From: Phoronis australis
Lineage: Eukaryota > Phoronida > Phoronidae
DNA: 64,000 nucleotides
NCBI GenBank assembly: GCA_002633005.1
Contig: NMRA01000140.1
Location: forward strand, 298,367 to 362,366
Direction of reading: 5' to 3'
Positions 45,005 to 57,570 of this stretch are shown in pieces; within the stretch, counting starts at the first letter, position 1, and the number at the start of each line of letters is the position of its first letter. A program made the translations under genes and the position numbers. The notes under the pieces were generated by a model. It was not told the origin of the DNA and made no database searches. It saw only the letters and a list, made by a program, of their open reading frames with translations.

Positions 45005-47822
45005 TCACTTATTGGTGTTGAACGACCCTGGCCTCTTGTATCCATGAGTAGGAGTACTGGGCTGCCCAACTTTCAAATAACCAGTTCTCTTCTGTTCACC
45101 ATAGAGTGGCACGACACTAGTTTTGATACCAATGGGCACATAACCCAAGACATTACCAGACTGATTCGAAGAGCAACTTTCTAACTTGGACATATTTGCT
45201 TTGTTCTCAATCATAACTATATCACTGGTGCACGAAACACTAGCAGTCATGGGAGGAAAACTGGTTCGAAAATCCGATGTAAGTGACGTTTGATCTACAG
45301 AGACGGAGGTCTTATGAAAGAGACCACCATTTTCTAAAGGCTTTGAGTCCAGAAATCCATTTTCTGAGATACCCGAATCCCGCATGGGATCAACTTCTGA
45401 AAGAGCCACTGTTTGATAATTTGCAGTGTTTGATTTACTTGATTTTTTCAAAGTATCGTCATGGATTTCCACGGCAACAGTAATTGGTCCACCACAGCTG
45501 TTACCCACAGGTCTGTTGTATGGACCATTTTCAGAAATACTTCGCTGAATCTGATGAGCAATGTTGCACTTGTCCTCGCTACCAACGCCACTATCACAGC
45601 TGCTAATACTACTACGTTTCCAGCCACCATTTTCCAACATGCTGCCCTTCAAAAATGGAGGCACATAACTTCCGTAGACTTTCTCGTAATAAGATTTGTT
45701 GTCACTCTTGTCCACATCCGAGTTCAGTCTTCGGCTAGACAACGAGATGCAGTCTGGTATGTCACGCGTGAGGTTAAATGTTGGTAAGCACTCACTGGAT
45801 TTACTTCCACTTTTCTTCAACGTTTCAACAATATCGCCGTCGTTTCTAATAAACTCAGACTTGGGCCTCTGAGACGGCACTCCCAATAGAGGATTGGAGC
45901 GTACATTAACACTGTTGCTTCTCTGAGCTCGTATCAGTATACCACTTGTCTGAGTAGACCCACTGCTGTTTGAAAGGCCACTAGTGGTGCTGGATAGACT
46001 ATCGGAACTTTTACTGTTCAACAATCGGTTTGTATTATCATACAGAGGAATTTCCTTCCCACAGATGGCGCTGTTGGTTTTGCTTCCTGCTTTAACCCTG
46101 ATCGTTGGTTGATATTTCTCTGGGATTTCCTCAGAGACCGAAGAGGACGAGTTCTTGTTCCTGGTCAAACTGTTGTACGGACTCGTACTTGAAGGTCGAG
46201 ACCGTCGGCGTGGCAACGAATCTTGTGAAGATGCCTGAGGCAGTCGGTTTTCGACAACCTCACACGAGCCGAAGACATCATCGCACAGTGTACCAGAACT
46301 ACTGCTTGTTCGACCAATGCTGTTCATAGAATTTTGTGACGGAGAACGACTCCGAGATTCAGACTGACACCGGCTATGAACATCACCTGAGATTTGAGAT
46401 TTTGGCACATTTAAGGACATACTACGAGACACTTTGTTAATACCACGAGATATGATGACTGGTACAACCTCTGAAGAGGCATAATGATTGGAGAGACTAC
46501 ATGAACGTGTTTTAGCTACGGGAAGTAACCGGTCTTGTTCCGGCACATCACTGAGCGAGTGCCTAGTTCTGACTCTCGACGTGACGGGATCCGGAAGATA
46601 AATGAACGGCTTCCTGTAGGGCTCAGTTCTAACGAAACACGACTGGTCTTGCGGCAGTTTCGTGCTCATTTCTGGAGAGGTGGGCGGGGTCCTTTCAATA
46701 TAATTAACATGAGTTGCAAAGTTGAGTGTTTTAGATTGTCTGATGCCACTAGTGCTGCCCTCTCTGTCGCCTCTTTTCAATATACCTGGTCTTTCTTTCT
46801 TCGGTCTTCGTGGCCACGACATACTTCTCCTATCCATCTCATTGCTCTTGCAGCTCCTTGGAAGTGTATTAACTTCATGGCTGCAGTCGGAACTTTTCTG
46901 ATCACATGACAATTGTTCTTGTGCCACATTAAGCAGGTTGTCAGCAGACGACGGTCGCAGCTTTCTGGTTTGACGTCTGCCAACCACACTTCCACGGTCT
47001 GCATCACTTTCATCTGACGAAATTGAAACAGTCGAAGGGAATTTAGCAGCACTGATAAGTGTCTTCTGCTTCAAATCTGAAAACATATTTTCTACTGGAA
47101 CAGTTTTGTCAACATTTGAAATAGTCGTGTCAAGTTTCGTGTTGAGAAGAGAACTTTTGCGAACAGGCGGTAGAGGTTTAGCTTTCTTAAGTTTGTCTAG
47201 ATTAGCAGAAGCTATGGCAAGATCCATGGTCAGAGACGACCTCTTACTGGGGTCATACTCTGAGACTTTCCCCTGGAAATCAGACTCGGAAAGATACCTC
47301 AAGGCACTCTTGTTTTGTAATTTTGCTCCATCAATCTTACTCGGCGGTTTCACACTAGAACGTAAAGGCACATAAATAACACTGTCAATACTTGTATTGC
47401 TAGTTGTACTGGCACTCTGAGATGAGATGTTCTCAGATCCAGAAAGACTGCTGGCAGATTTGAGGGAATTTTCATCTTCCTTCTTGTCAAAAATCTGAGC
47501 ACTGGTGCACCTTCTTGGGCCAGACGCATTCTCCATTGCTCTCGTAGATGGCGAAGAAATACTGACACTGCGACTCCGCTTGAGTCCACTGTCCGACTTC
47601 ATGGAAGTGAAGTATCCGTCTTCGTCTTCCGAATGCGTCGAGGATTTGTCATCATCCATACAACTTACGTTGCCATTGATTGTATTGTGAAATCTCAAAT
47701 TATTCTGTGTCAGGTCCACGGTGTAGAGGTCAGGTGCAGGCTTTGAGGATGACCTACTTTCAAAGCAGTAATCCCCTTCCTTCACAAACTGGGGACCCCT
47801 CCACTCAGGTGCACCACTTGGT
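45005..47822 (-). CDS. NHS-family gene, terminal coding exon (939 codons)
   Basis: Acceptor TTCATTGTAG before 47822; TGA at 45005-45007. Begins PSGAPEWRGPQFVKEGDYCF. Almost entirely low-complexity Ser/Thr/Pro/Arg-rich disordered sequence with many RSxS sites, the conserved GYFTSM motif and Pro-rich SH3-type ligands. Plus-strand frames over this region are shadows. Confidence 0.88.
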
Positions 47823-50800
47823 CTACAATGAACAGTATTACTTCATTAAAGACCTATTGAGCTATGGCTTCATAAGGCCTCTTAAGCCACTGTTATTTTT
47901 AATCTTCTGCAAAATTGTTATTGAGGGAACATAGCTAATTCCTCAATTTATGCATTCTAGTGATCAATTTTCAAAAATCCAGAAAAATACGCAAAATAAG
48001 ACTCGCATGATTGGGCCTCTTGCATTTGGAAACTATGGAGGGAAACAGAAGTGGTAGTCATGTTTTTGTTAGAACTATGATACTTTTCTCAGCGTTTTGT
48101 CACGGCTGAGTGTTAACTGCACTACGAGACTTCTTCAAATAGAAAGTGGACATGAAACGTTATAATTAACGAAGCTAAAAAGTTGGAAATGTCAACTTGT
48201 ATGAGGATTCTTGGAATCCCATCTTTCATTTTGGAATATATCAATTGACATTTAATCTTTAGCCACGTCTTACCAAAAACTAGCTAATTTTTGTGCTCCA
48301 ATTTTCAAATAGAATAGCATACCTTTCTTTCTGGTTAAAGTGACCAGGAGAGCTGCTAGTATCCACTGTGTACTGGACACTGTCCGTGGACTGACCAGTG
48401 CTGTTGGAGCTACCACTCCAAATACCTGCAACAAATCACCACCAGTTAACTTCGTCATCATGGGAAGAGTCACTGCTCAGTGCAGTCGAATTTCCGTTTC
48501 TTTGATTACACTGAAATTCTCAGCCAGCTGCCAAACAAATTGACAGTGAGAAACGAACAATTGCTGTAGGCATTTGTACATACTGGAACTATTCGACCAA
48601 TGCTGCCTGTATCTGCCAAACACTAGGACATGATATCGATAGCTTTTTGAATGGCATCGATGTTCTGAAAACATGTATGGCGGACAAGGTTCAAAGTTAA
48701 CTGTTGAATTCATCATTAACCCACACAAACAGCTGCTACTGGGAGTTTCCTAAAATAAGGCTAAGGGCAAATATTGGGAAAACGGCCTATCAAAAAAAAA
48801 GTCAAATGAAACCAAATATAAGCCCAGGCATATTTTCGGAAAAGGGAGGTGTATTTTCGGAAACAATGTCATTAAAACTGTCCTTCATACTGTGCTAATA
48901 CTGCTAGTTACCAACAGTTACATAATATCTAGTTAAATGATGGTCATTTCAGTGAAATCACGACCCCAAAATAAAATGTCTTGCCAAAATAAGCAAAATG
49001 TAATATATCAAAACATATTACATTACATATTTCAAAACAATCCATCAAATTTTCAAAACATGTAGTTACCGAAAATATGGCCATGGGCCTAATTTTGGGT
49101 GGGCCTACACTCGGAAATTTCCGTTATAAACCAGCTATTTGATACAAGAGCAACGCAGAGCGTTGAAATGCGCCCACAATTGCACCGCATACGGTATCCT
49201 TCTAGGGTTGTTTATTGGTACCATAAGGTGGCCAGTAGAGGGTATACTTTGCAAAATGGAAAGGCATGGTCATTGTCTCCTCAATAGGCTAGGGGAAAAT
49301 GTGAGTAATCTTCATAATACAAGCACATCCTATACACCAGTTGCTTAAAGCACCACAGAAACATAGAATTAAAAACAAATTTACCAACATACGAGATTAG
49401 CACAGCATTAGAATGCCAGAAACAAATTTCTACTTGGAACTTTTCCTTCACAGTCACGAAGTAACACAAAGTATACACCTGAANNNNNNNNNNNNNNNNN
49501 NNNNNNNNNNNNNNNNNNNNNNNNNNNNNNNNNNNNNNNNNNNNNNNNNNNNNNNNNNNNNNNNNNNNNNNNNNNNNNNNNNNNNNNNNNNNNNNNNNNN
49601 NNNNNNNNNNNNNNNNNNNNNNNNNNNNNNNNNNNNNNNNNNNNNNNNNNNNNNNNNNNNNNNNNNNNNNNNNNNNNNNNNNNNNNNNNNNNNNNNNNNN
49701 NNNTAGGTGCCTACATACCAAATTTCATGAAAATCCGTTCAGGACTTTTGAAGATACAAAGGTAAGCGTAAAAAACTAAAATTGCCACTAGGGGGCACAC
49801 CGGTAGTCGGATCCGTCCGAAAGTTCGCACATGCCGTCCCATTCATGAATGGAACATATGTGCCAAATTTCATGAACGTATGTCAAAGGGTTTTGGAGAT
49901 AGAGCAGCGGACGCCGGACGCCAGACGCCGGACGGACGCCGCCCGGACGGACGGACGGACGGACGGACGGACGGACAGAGATGACGGCATAATGCGTCCA
50001 CATATAAATATGTGGGCGCATAAAAAAAATGAATTTTTGATTCAGACACCTTACAGTTATGAAATTAGTCTCAATTCATTCCTTACTCAGATTAGAGGTG
50101 ATATATATAGGCTCACAAACAAATGATATTTCACTTGAGTGAGGAACATTGTGAAATCAATTGATAGAAGACAGCTGTCTTAATCAAAGGTTTGTTTGTG
50201 AGATGGAATGTAGGGATGCGTTCCAAAAAGCTGACTTATGTTCATTTCTGACTTACGTCTAAGACTTGACTCCACTTACAAATCTTGAAACTTCCACAAC
50301 CAATAAGATACTCGATATTAAGACAAAACTTAAATCAAAAACTTTCATCAAACTTAAGATCTCTTTCTTGAAACGGACTTGAGACAAATTTAGATATTAT
50401 CTTAAAACTGACGGAAACTTAAGATTCGCCCCTCTTTTCTAGGAACGGGCTCAAAGTTTATAGTGACTTTAATTGAAAATGACACATTTTTCATGGCAAC
50501 AGAAATTGGAGGGTATCACCAATGTGTCTTTGGTTTACAGGAGTGCACTGACAACTTAACGTAAGTCAAAAATTGCCTCATCTCAAAAACACGTCCAATT
50601 TGAACTCTGACACTACAAGTACGTCAAGCTTGCACAGACCCAATACCTGAAGATGAGTTCATTGCAGTGTTACTGTCGCGGAGCGCCACTGCTGTCTCCA
50701 TCAGTTTACTGTCTGAGATGAGCACCAGACTTCGACGGAAGGATAATCGGTGAGACGAGTTACGTTGCGACGATGGACCACGACGCAAGACAACGGTCTG

Positions 50801-53800
50801 TAACAAACACAAGTCATGTTGAAGAGCCCATGAAAAAAAGTGAATATCAAAAACACTGACTCTTAATTCAAAATATACGGCTGATTGTAAATTGGCAGGA
50901 CGGGGACCATAATCTCTCATTTATGAACGAAATTTTGAAAGCTACAAAAACCAACTAGAAGCACTTTGAAAATGTAAGAATAATATTTCAATCAAGCACT
51001 TTCTTGGTTTTACGAAATCATCGGATAGGAATGACGAAATGTTCTTTTTGCACTTTTCTTTGAATAGCTTAAAGAACACACCTCTTGATCCCTGTATGCT
51101 GGTTCCAGAGTTGCTGCTTTACATCTGGCTGGTAGAGGAGAACCGGCTAACTGCCGCACTGGCGTGTCCTCAGCGTCTGACACGTCAGGCATGCTGAATG
51201 CATTCCGCTTACTGATCTTGTACCGCATAGGATCCATCCTATCCTTGTCCATTTCCTGAGAGTGGATCAGCTCACTTGCTTCACTCATACAATGGCCACC
51301 AAAATTATCGGACTGTGACCTTGGCACTGACAGGTTCTTCTTTGATTTTGACCGTTTTAAAAATTTCGGAAGCCACGATGAAAACTTCCTAGTCTTCTTC
51401 TCGGCTTTGTCCGTCTTATTCTGACCTTCAGTCACTGTGGAAAGGTGCTTCGGAGGGAGTTCCTCTGAGCTTTTGGTCTTCAATTTGGAAAAGGATAAAG
51501 CACGTCGCAGGCGACTCATGGTGCCTTTCTTCTGACTAGTATTTTTGGCAAGTGGCTTGTGACTCTGAGGTTCTGGGGTGCATTGCAATGAATCACTTGT
51601 CATCACTGGGTTACTAACAGTGCGGTCATTGGCATGCATTGTCCATGGCCTTTGTCGAACACTACACGTATATGGAGTATTACGTTGCATTGATGAGTTT
51701 TCCCGCTCCCCGGAGAACGTCTGCCTCCGTTTCAAGGTTGGCATACTGCTGTATAAACTTTCTCGCTGTGACTGCCTCAAGCTGCACATGCGATCGAAAC
51801 TAGCGCCCCCTGTGTCCACTTCCACAACATCCACAGCGCATGTAGGCACGGATAACGCATTTTTCAATGTCAGCTCTTCAAGAGAGGGTAGATCTGGGTC
51901 AACGTTAATGATATCACTCTGTACACTGTACGTTGACTCGGGGCGCTTTCGAACTTTTGGTTTTGGGTATTCTTTCTCAGGAAAAACATGAGCTGTACAC
52001 TGAAATAAGAAGAAACCACATGTTTATAAGTTAAATATAAATTCCTCAAAAGTCAACAACAGACAGATGTCAGTGAACAGCAAAACATCACCTGATTTAA
52101 AGTAGATAATAATGGTTGTAAAAAATACTAGGTCTATTTTGGAGATCATTGACATTCACATCAGGTCAGTCCTGATCCAAACACTGGATATATAACACAG
52201 AACATAAGTTTCACTTATCTTGTCAATGTTGTCGATTGAGGCAACCATTCCCAGAACAGAAACACTTCCACAAAACTATTCAAAAGAAAACTGTCACCTC
52301 ATCTAAACAAAAAGCTTACTGGAATACTCAAAGAAAATTCTCATTATCAAATCCAAAATGGATTCCTCTGACTGTAGAGAATAAACACAATGCTGTTGAA
52401 GCTACACATCACGCGAAAGGCTGCAAAATGCAGACTCTGTTGCAAGAGACGAGCAAAAACAACAAATTGAAAGCAATCTCGAGAGAAACCGACACTTGAT
52501 AAAATTGAATGGTAGTTAAATAATGACAAAAGAAGTTACAATGAGACCCAAGTAAAACAGGCCAGTGTATTATGCTAATACTTAAGTGCGACATACAGAG
52601 ACGAGCAATAATAAAGAACTTCAAAGGCATCCTACTTAACATGGTAATGACTCACCAGATCTGCACGCACATCTCATGTAAGCTTGAAGTGAGTTTAGCA
52701 GTGAGTTGCACTTAGAATGAAGGCGAGAATGACAGTCAAGACTATGACAACAATGATGAGGGTAATGGCGATGATGAATGATGACAAAAATGATGACAAG
52801 AAGTCCAGTCTTGTGCTGTGACAGTAGGCGAAACAATGGTGATGATGACGATGACAAAAACAATTACGAAAAGTAGCCTTGTAGTGTGACACCAGGCAAA
52901 ACTATGGTGACGATAATGATGAAGAAGAAACACTGTAGTCTTGTACCAATGGATGATAAACTAACATAAGTGCAGCGTGGAATCCAACAATAAAAGAGCA
53001 GTCATCAGAAATCGCAATAACTAGTGAATGGTATGTTCTAGCGAAAAAAGGATGGTATACTCCTGATAGCGCTTGAACTGATCTCAGAACCAAAAAGTTA
53101 TGACAGACCAACGTACTGTGCTTGGCGAAAAAAAACTTGGCCAAGTAATAAGTCATAACCACTTCACCTGTCAAAACAGTCTATTGACATCAAAATACTC
53201 ATTAAACTCATAAAATAACAGCACATTGTCTTTCTGCTAATCTGTGCAAAGAGAATCAATATTTGTTTTACAAATCACCCACAGAACTAAAATGGAGACC
53301 ATGACTTCACTTGATAAGACATTTAATGACTATGAGTCACAGAGTTCAAAGGTCAAGAATTCACAGAGAGGAATGAACACCTAGCTTAGAACAAAAGATC
53401 TGAACATTCCACCAAAGGTTCATTTCTGCTGTATACAACTTTATCCAATGTCAGGCAGACATTTGATCATGTTTAAGACATGTTTGCCAATGGAAAACAG
53501 TGAATAGAGTGTTCTCAATCCCAGGAATCAATTAAATTTTATCTGTCAATAAACTATTGATACCGTAATTTTCATAAATTGGACACCTGTACATGATTGC
53601 ATTCTGTACTATCTGTGAACTTTCATAATTTAGTCGACATGATGCTCAACCAATTAGACAAGGTAGAGTGCCACGCCGCCACGTCACTGCTGTGAATGCG
53701 GTTGTTCAACTGCTGCCACAGCAGAGCAGCACTGTCATCACACAAAATCATAAAAAGAGGCATTTTTGCGCTCAAGAATACAGCAGCACAGAAAGTTCTG

Positions 53801-56800
53801 TGTAATGAAGTACTGACTATGGCGGAATTGTGGGAAATAAGACAATCCTAGCGCCATCTGTTGACCCTCAGATATGAAGCAGTTTTCTTCGGTTTTACAC
53901 GATACCTGTAGCCCCACAATCACAACAGTCAGTCGAGTCCCCGAGGATTTTTAGGTCTGAAAACTGGGGTTCGAGCAAGCACCTTCCGCAAACGTTCAAC
54001 GCCGTATTTACGTTGAGACTGAATCTTTGATCCAGAAAGCAATGCTTAAATCAAGAAGTCATAGATTTGCCAACATCATTTTTTGATTAACTCCAGTAAA
54101 TCTCAATTAACCCACTGGTGCAGAACACAGAGAGTGAGACAGATTGTATTTCAACAAGGGGAATTGAGACATCATTGGAATTCTATTTTGCTATATGGCC
54201 CCACCCCTGACCTGTGGTCAGTGCAAATCAGTGATGCAATGGCTCTAAATTAGTGAGGAATATTTAGACCTAAACTGAAACAGATGTGTATGAATGCTAT
54301 TACAATTTCCAGGCTCCAATTAGTAAAATCAAAGCCAGATTTTCAGTCTGAGATTTTTATCCAGATCAACTACATTAAAATCAGGGGAACCTCTGAGCAA
54401 TTCTTTTTTATTTCAAAGTTAATAACTGCTTGAAGTGGACTTGCACAGCATCAGTTACCCTTGGTACAGAGTACCCATGTGAACATTCCAAACCTCTAGA
54501 CTCCTTATACCATGTGACAGTTTCTGTCAACACCAGTCAATTACAGTCACACTCCACAAACAGCCCCCCTCCCCGCCCTATCTCCCCAATGTTGCCCACA
54601 ACACCACCATACCTTGACATGTGTCCCACAACTCACATCTGATTACCTCTATGTCCACTGTGGGTGTGTTGCCTGTCTCTACTGATCCAGGCTAATTAAG
54701 ACCAGTTATCTGTGCTCTGAGGGTCTAAAATAAACAATCTCTAGACCAGCTCTGATCAGAGCCATGTAATAAACAAGGATTGGGCTGGGCTAGCATATCG
54801 CACTCAAGTAATGCACTCAAATGGATTGGATTGTGTCCTATGAACCAAATTAAAGGATTCCATAAACTCCACCACTGCTGAGCCAACACACATCTTACCT
54901 AATCTACAGCGGTAATTTTAATTTAAAAATAGGCAATAAGTAAAATTAACATTTTGAAAGCACGATTTTGATGCAATATCCAGGCCTGCATTCCATAGGT
55001 GCAACACATAAGCCATACATTCACAGCAGCAAACCTTCCCTTACGGAATGGGAACAATTAACTATGTCCCACAATGCAGCATTCCAATCTCAGCAACCAG
55101 TCGCTACAATGGCCGACATTTCGCAGTTTCGCAAGTATGGTATCGAGGAGAACACTCGCGAAACACTTGCCTTAAATTTGCATGATTTTGAGTTATTTCG
55201 TTTTTCTTGAAACTGTACGCAGAACAAGAAGATGACAATGTAGGCAGTGACATATTTTTGGAGTTGGTGAGATGAGGGGATTAAAAAAATAACATGGCCA
55301 CATCTATGGTCGGTTGCAACGAGATTTTGTAAGTCAACCCTGTGAGAGGCAAAGTTACTAAAATATACCCACTGTTAATTTACTCCACATATCTCAACAC
55401 AATACAATGCACAGGTGCACCTTAATTTAATATGCGGATTATCAAAGGTTATGTAATACTCTAGGTAACCTTATCACATTCATAAATCATTGCTAATTGA
55501 CATAAATGGTGCTTGATTTAATGAAACTCTAAAACAGAGCTTGTGTGCAGTGTCCCCACTAAGGAAGTCTCTTAATGTCTTCTTAAGTACAAACTGACAC
55601 TTATACAAAGTGTATCCAACCAATATCTTGCTCAAGCCTGACAAATCAATAACCACAGCATTTCTACGTTTCTTTTCCAAATCACAATATTCCACATAAT
55701 GTACACAAAAGTAGGTTACGGTTTGCCTCGAGAAATCATCAATATCTAGTCAAGTCAAGATGGAAGCAGATTTCCAGACATAATCCATAACCTCAACATC
55801 CAGATTACTTACGCAATGTTGCTTTCATCCTTAATGGGATTATTCAGAGTATATTACACTTACTTACAACCGATAAGCACTTGTAAGTGGCTCAGTGCAC
55901 ACTTAGAGCAAGTCAACCCATTTCTTCACACAACCCTAAGAACTAGTATTTAAGAATTTTAATTAAAATGGCTTTGTGGACATAAAATCAGCGGCTTCAA
56001 CATGAAGTCTCTGACATGCAATTTTAAACTTTAAGTTTGACAATAATTATCCCGACAAAAGCTTATACCGAAAAATTTATGAATACTCAGTTGAAACATT
56101 ACATCTGCTATGCCTATTAATTTGAAATGAGTCTCTCATAAGCTAAATACTAATAACTCGAGAAATGAGATGGAATTTGACAACAAAGACCCTTCGATAA
56201 AAATTTCCCAATTGCATTCCCATACAATATTGAATTAACTTTAGATTGCTGAAAACAGTGATACAAGTGGAACTTAACGGGACCCAAACTGACACATTAC
56301 ATCAAGGGTAGTCTTGCATGGTCCAGGATCTATAAATACAACACTTACTTTATCTAAATGTTCCTCCTGTATTCCGTTGTAAGGCCGTGTAATAACTGGC
56401 ATTAAATGGAAGACTGTAGAGGGCGCCACTTCATCCGCCGGTGTCGACGCGTCAAACCTTCTTAATACCTCGGCAGGTGACTTGTCTGCGCTGTTATAAA
56501 TTTCAGTAACCACCTGCAAAAGATCAATCATAATGAAAGGAAATTAAAAGTAAATAAACATAAAAACATGCGAGAACAAATAGCTACAGAAATAACAGGA
56601 CATAAATAATGGAAACTAACACAAATATGAATGAGTGATTTGCATGACTCACAAAAACGTGGAAACAAAGACACCTAAATCTACAGCAATTAATCCCATC
56701 AAAATGTGCCAGGCATGCTATTTGACATTTGTGTGCTAAAAACACACCCTGCTTTCTGTTAGGTTAACACTGTTGCCATCGTCATTTTTTCCTGTTTAAA

Positions 56801-57465
56801 ATTACACAACAGTGAGTATGTTTGTCATGTGTGAAGCTAACTGTCAATATTGCTGATGTTTGAATACTCGCATCTGTCCATAGTACCAGCTATCTTCCAC
56901 TTAAAACATTGAGAGTGGTCAGGAGAGCAAACACTTGGGGAAATTACATAACATAACATAGCGAACGAACGTGTAAGGTAAAGACAGTTTCCAAACTGAG
57001 CATCTAACAAGCCTTCAAACTCACCTGCACCAAAGCAATGTATTTCCCTTCTAGTGTGCTAGGGAACCAAATCGATTCCTAATAAATAACACTTTTGTCG
57101 TTGATCATATAATCTCTTGTAGTGCATTGGGTTATTGCATGTAACTATTGCCTGGAAAAGTGCAACTTAAAATCCTACCTAATTGCCAAAGGCTTCGAAT
57201 CCCAGTCGAATTTTCTTTTCTAATGTTAGCAGGTGTAGCTGTGGTCTCAGAGTAGATCAAGTTGTTTTTCTCTTTATTGTAGTCCAGGACATTGGCATCA
57301 TGACATTTCATGCTATGAATGAAAAATGTCAGGAACTAAAACCCTTCAGCTCTGAGTGACTCACCTGAGGCCGGTGCTCAGCTGTGAAGTGTTGATTCTT
57401 GCAGACTTGTCTGGACTCATAATGTTGCAGTGAGATTAATTCGGAAGACTTCAGGTCCACGCTAC
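45005..57465 (-). CDS. NHS-family actin-remodelling regulator (Nance-Horan/NHSL/GUKH-like), six 3' coding exons, 5' end missing
   Basis: Exons in order: 57365-57465, 56349-56513, 51082-51999, 50647-50797, 48323-48425, 45005-47822. All introns are GT..AG and phases join exactly, giving about 1420 residues; NHS itself is about 1600. The first two exons match the end of the WAVE-homology domain (SRQVCKNQHF, then VVTEIYNSADKSPAEVLRRF). Exon 3 has FDRMCSLRQSQ..RRQTFSGE, like NHS FDREASIRCSLVHSQ..RRKTISG. Exons 4-5 give NSSSGIWSGSS, like SSSGNWSGSS. The last exon has EDGYFTSMKSDSGLK, like TEGYYTSMHFDCGLK, and KAKPLPPVRKSSLL. Known NHS proteins bind Abi/WAVE-complex and regulate lamellipodia; that role is inferred here. 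Exon(s) with the protein N terminus lie beyond 57.5 kb, perhaps outside the window. Confidence 0.85.
48323..48425 (-). CDS. NHS-family gene exon (WSGSS motif)
   Basis: Acceptor TTGTTGCAG, donor GTATGC; 103 bases. Phase enters 1 and leaves 2. Encodes IWSGSSNSTGQSTDSVQYTV and onward. Confidence 0.82.
49484..49703. other. Assembly gap (run of N)
   Basis: 220 unknown bases in an NHS-family intron, at the left edge of a repeat. Confidence 0.95.
49704..50030. repeat. Dispersed repeat with GGAC microsatellite
   Basis: Two related halves carry CCAAATTTCATGAAAATCCGT (49716) and GCCAAATTTCATGAACG (49862). They are followed by imperfect GACGCC repeats, a GGAC tetranucleotide run (49945-49976) and a short hairpin around CACATATAAATATGTG. 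The left side is lost in the gap. Lies in an intron. Confidence 0.6.
49945..49976. repeat. (GGAC)n microsatellite, about 8 units
   Basis: Uninterrupted GGAC units. They produce spurious RTDGRTDGR / VRPSVRPSV frames on the two strands. Confidence 0.9.
50050..50460. other. Intronic AT-rich sequence, possible eroded inverted-repeat element
   Basis: GGGATGCGTTCCAAAAAGC (50213) and, reversed, GAGCCCGTTCCTAGAAAAG (end about 50453) look like a degenerate pair of termini. CTTAAGAT-type words recur in between. Weak. Confidence 0.2.
50647..50797 (-). CDS. NHS-family gene exon
   Basis: Acceptor TTTGTTACAG, donor GTATTG; 151 bases. Encodes TVVLRRGPSSQRNSSHRLSF onward, ending in NSSS, which joins the WSGSS motif of the next exon. 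Confidence 0.8.
51082..51999 (-). CDS. NHS-family gene large internal exon (306 codons)
   Basis: Acceptor TCTTATTTCAG, donor GTGTGT, phase 0 at both ends. Begins CTAHVFPEKEYPKPKVRKRP and contains the conserved FDRMCSL block, a basic SRLRRALSFSKLK segment and a Lys-rich patch (KFLKRSKSKKNLS). Confidence 0.85.
52000..56348. other. Long NHS-family intron
   Basis: About 4.3 kb without a supported exon. Contains the minisatellite at 52733-52960; otherwise no recognised features. Confidence 0.5.
52733..52960. repeat. Imperfect ~70-bp tandem repeat, about 3 units
   Basis: Units share GTCTTGTRCTGTGACA, then AGGCRAAACWATGGTGA and GATGATGACAA. The low-complexity (GATGAC) parts give hydrophobic/His-rich false frames on the minus strand. 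Confidence 0.7.
56349..56513 (-). CDS. NHS-family gene exon, end of WAVE-homology domain
   Basis: Acceptor TTTTGCAG, donor GTAAGT; 165 bases, phase 0 at both ends. VVTEIYNSADKSPAEVLRRF parallels NHS CVEELHRHARQSLQALRRE and the corresponding WAVE segment. Confidence 0.8.
57365..57465 (-). CDS. NHS-family gene exon, WAVE-homology domain part
   Basis: Acceptor CCTTCATAG, donor GTGAGT; 101 bases. SVDLKSSELISLQHY parallels NHS SNLDIESKLSVYY. Starts in phase 1, so at least one upstream coding exon exists. Confidence 0.78.
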
Positions 57466-57548
57466 CTATGAAGGAAACACAAAGATGGCTATTATTGTAA
57501 TACATACAAATGGTTTCCCTTAAATAACACCCAGAGACCGATAAAAAA

Positions 57549-57570
57549 CAATACAATACAATACAATACC
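57549..57570. repeat. (CAATA)n microsatellite, 4 units
   Basis: Pentanucleotide CAATA repeated four times. Confidence 0.85.

Noticed and set aside
45283-47690. Plus-strand frames of 60-124 codons opposite the large NHS-family exon
   Set aside because: Shadows of the 939-codon minus-strand exon.
49281-49721. Open frames of about 100-146 codons
   Set aside because: They span the 220-base gap of N; no coding signal on either side.
49782-50126. 114-codon plus frame and 77-codon minus frame rich in RTDG / VRPS
   Set aside because: Products of the GGAC tetranucleotide repeat and the surrounding dispersed repeat.
52636-52933. Three hydrophobic/His-rich minus-strand frames resembling membrane proteins
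   Set aside because: Generated by the GATGAC-rich minisatellite; the same units repeat and all frames stay open.
55109-55210. Plus-strand ATG with protein-like start (MADISQFRKYGIEENTRETL)
   Set aside because: Only 34 codons before a stop, no donor in frame and no homologue recognised.
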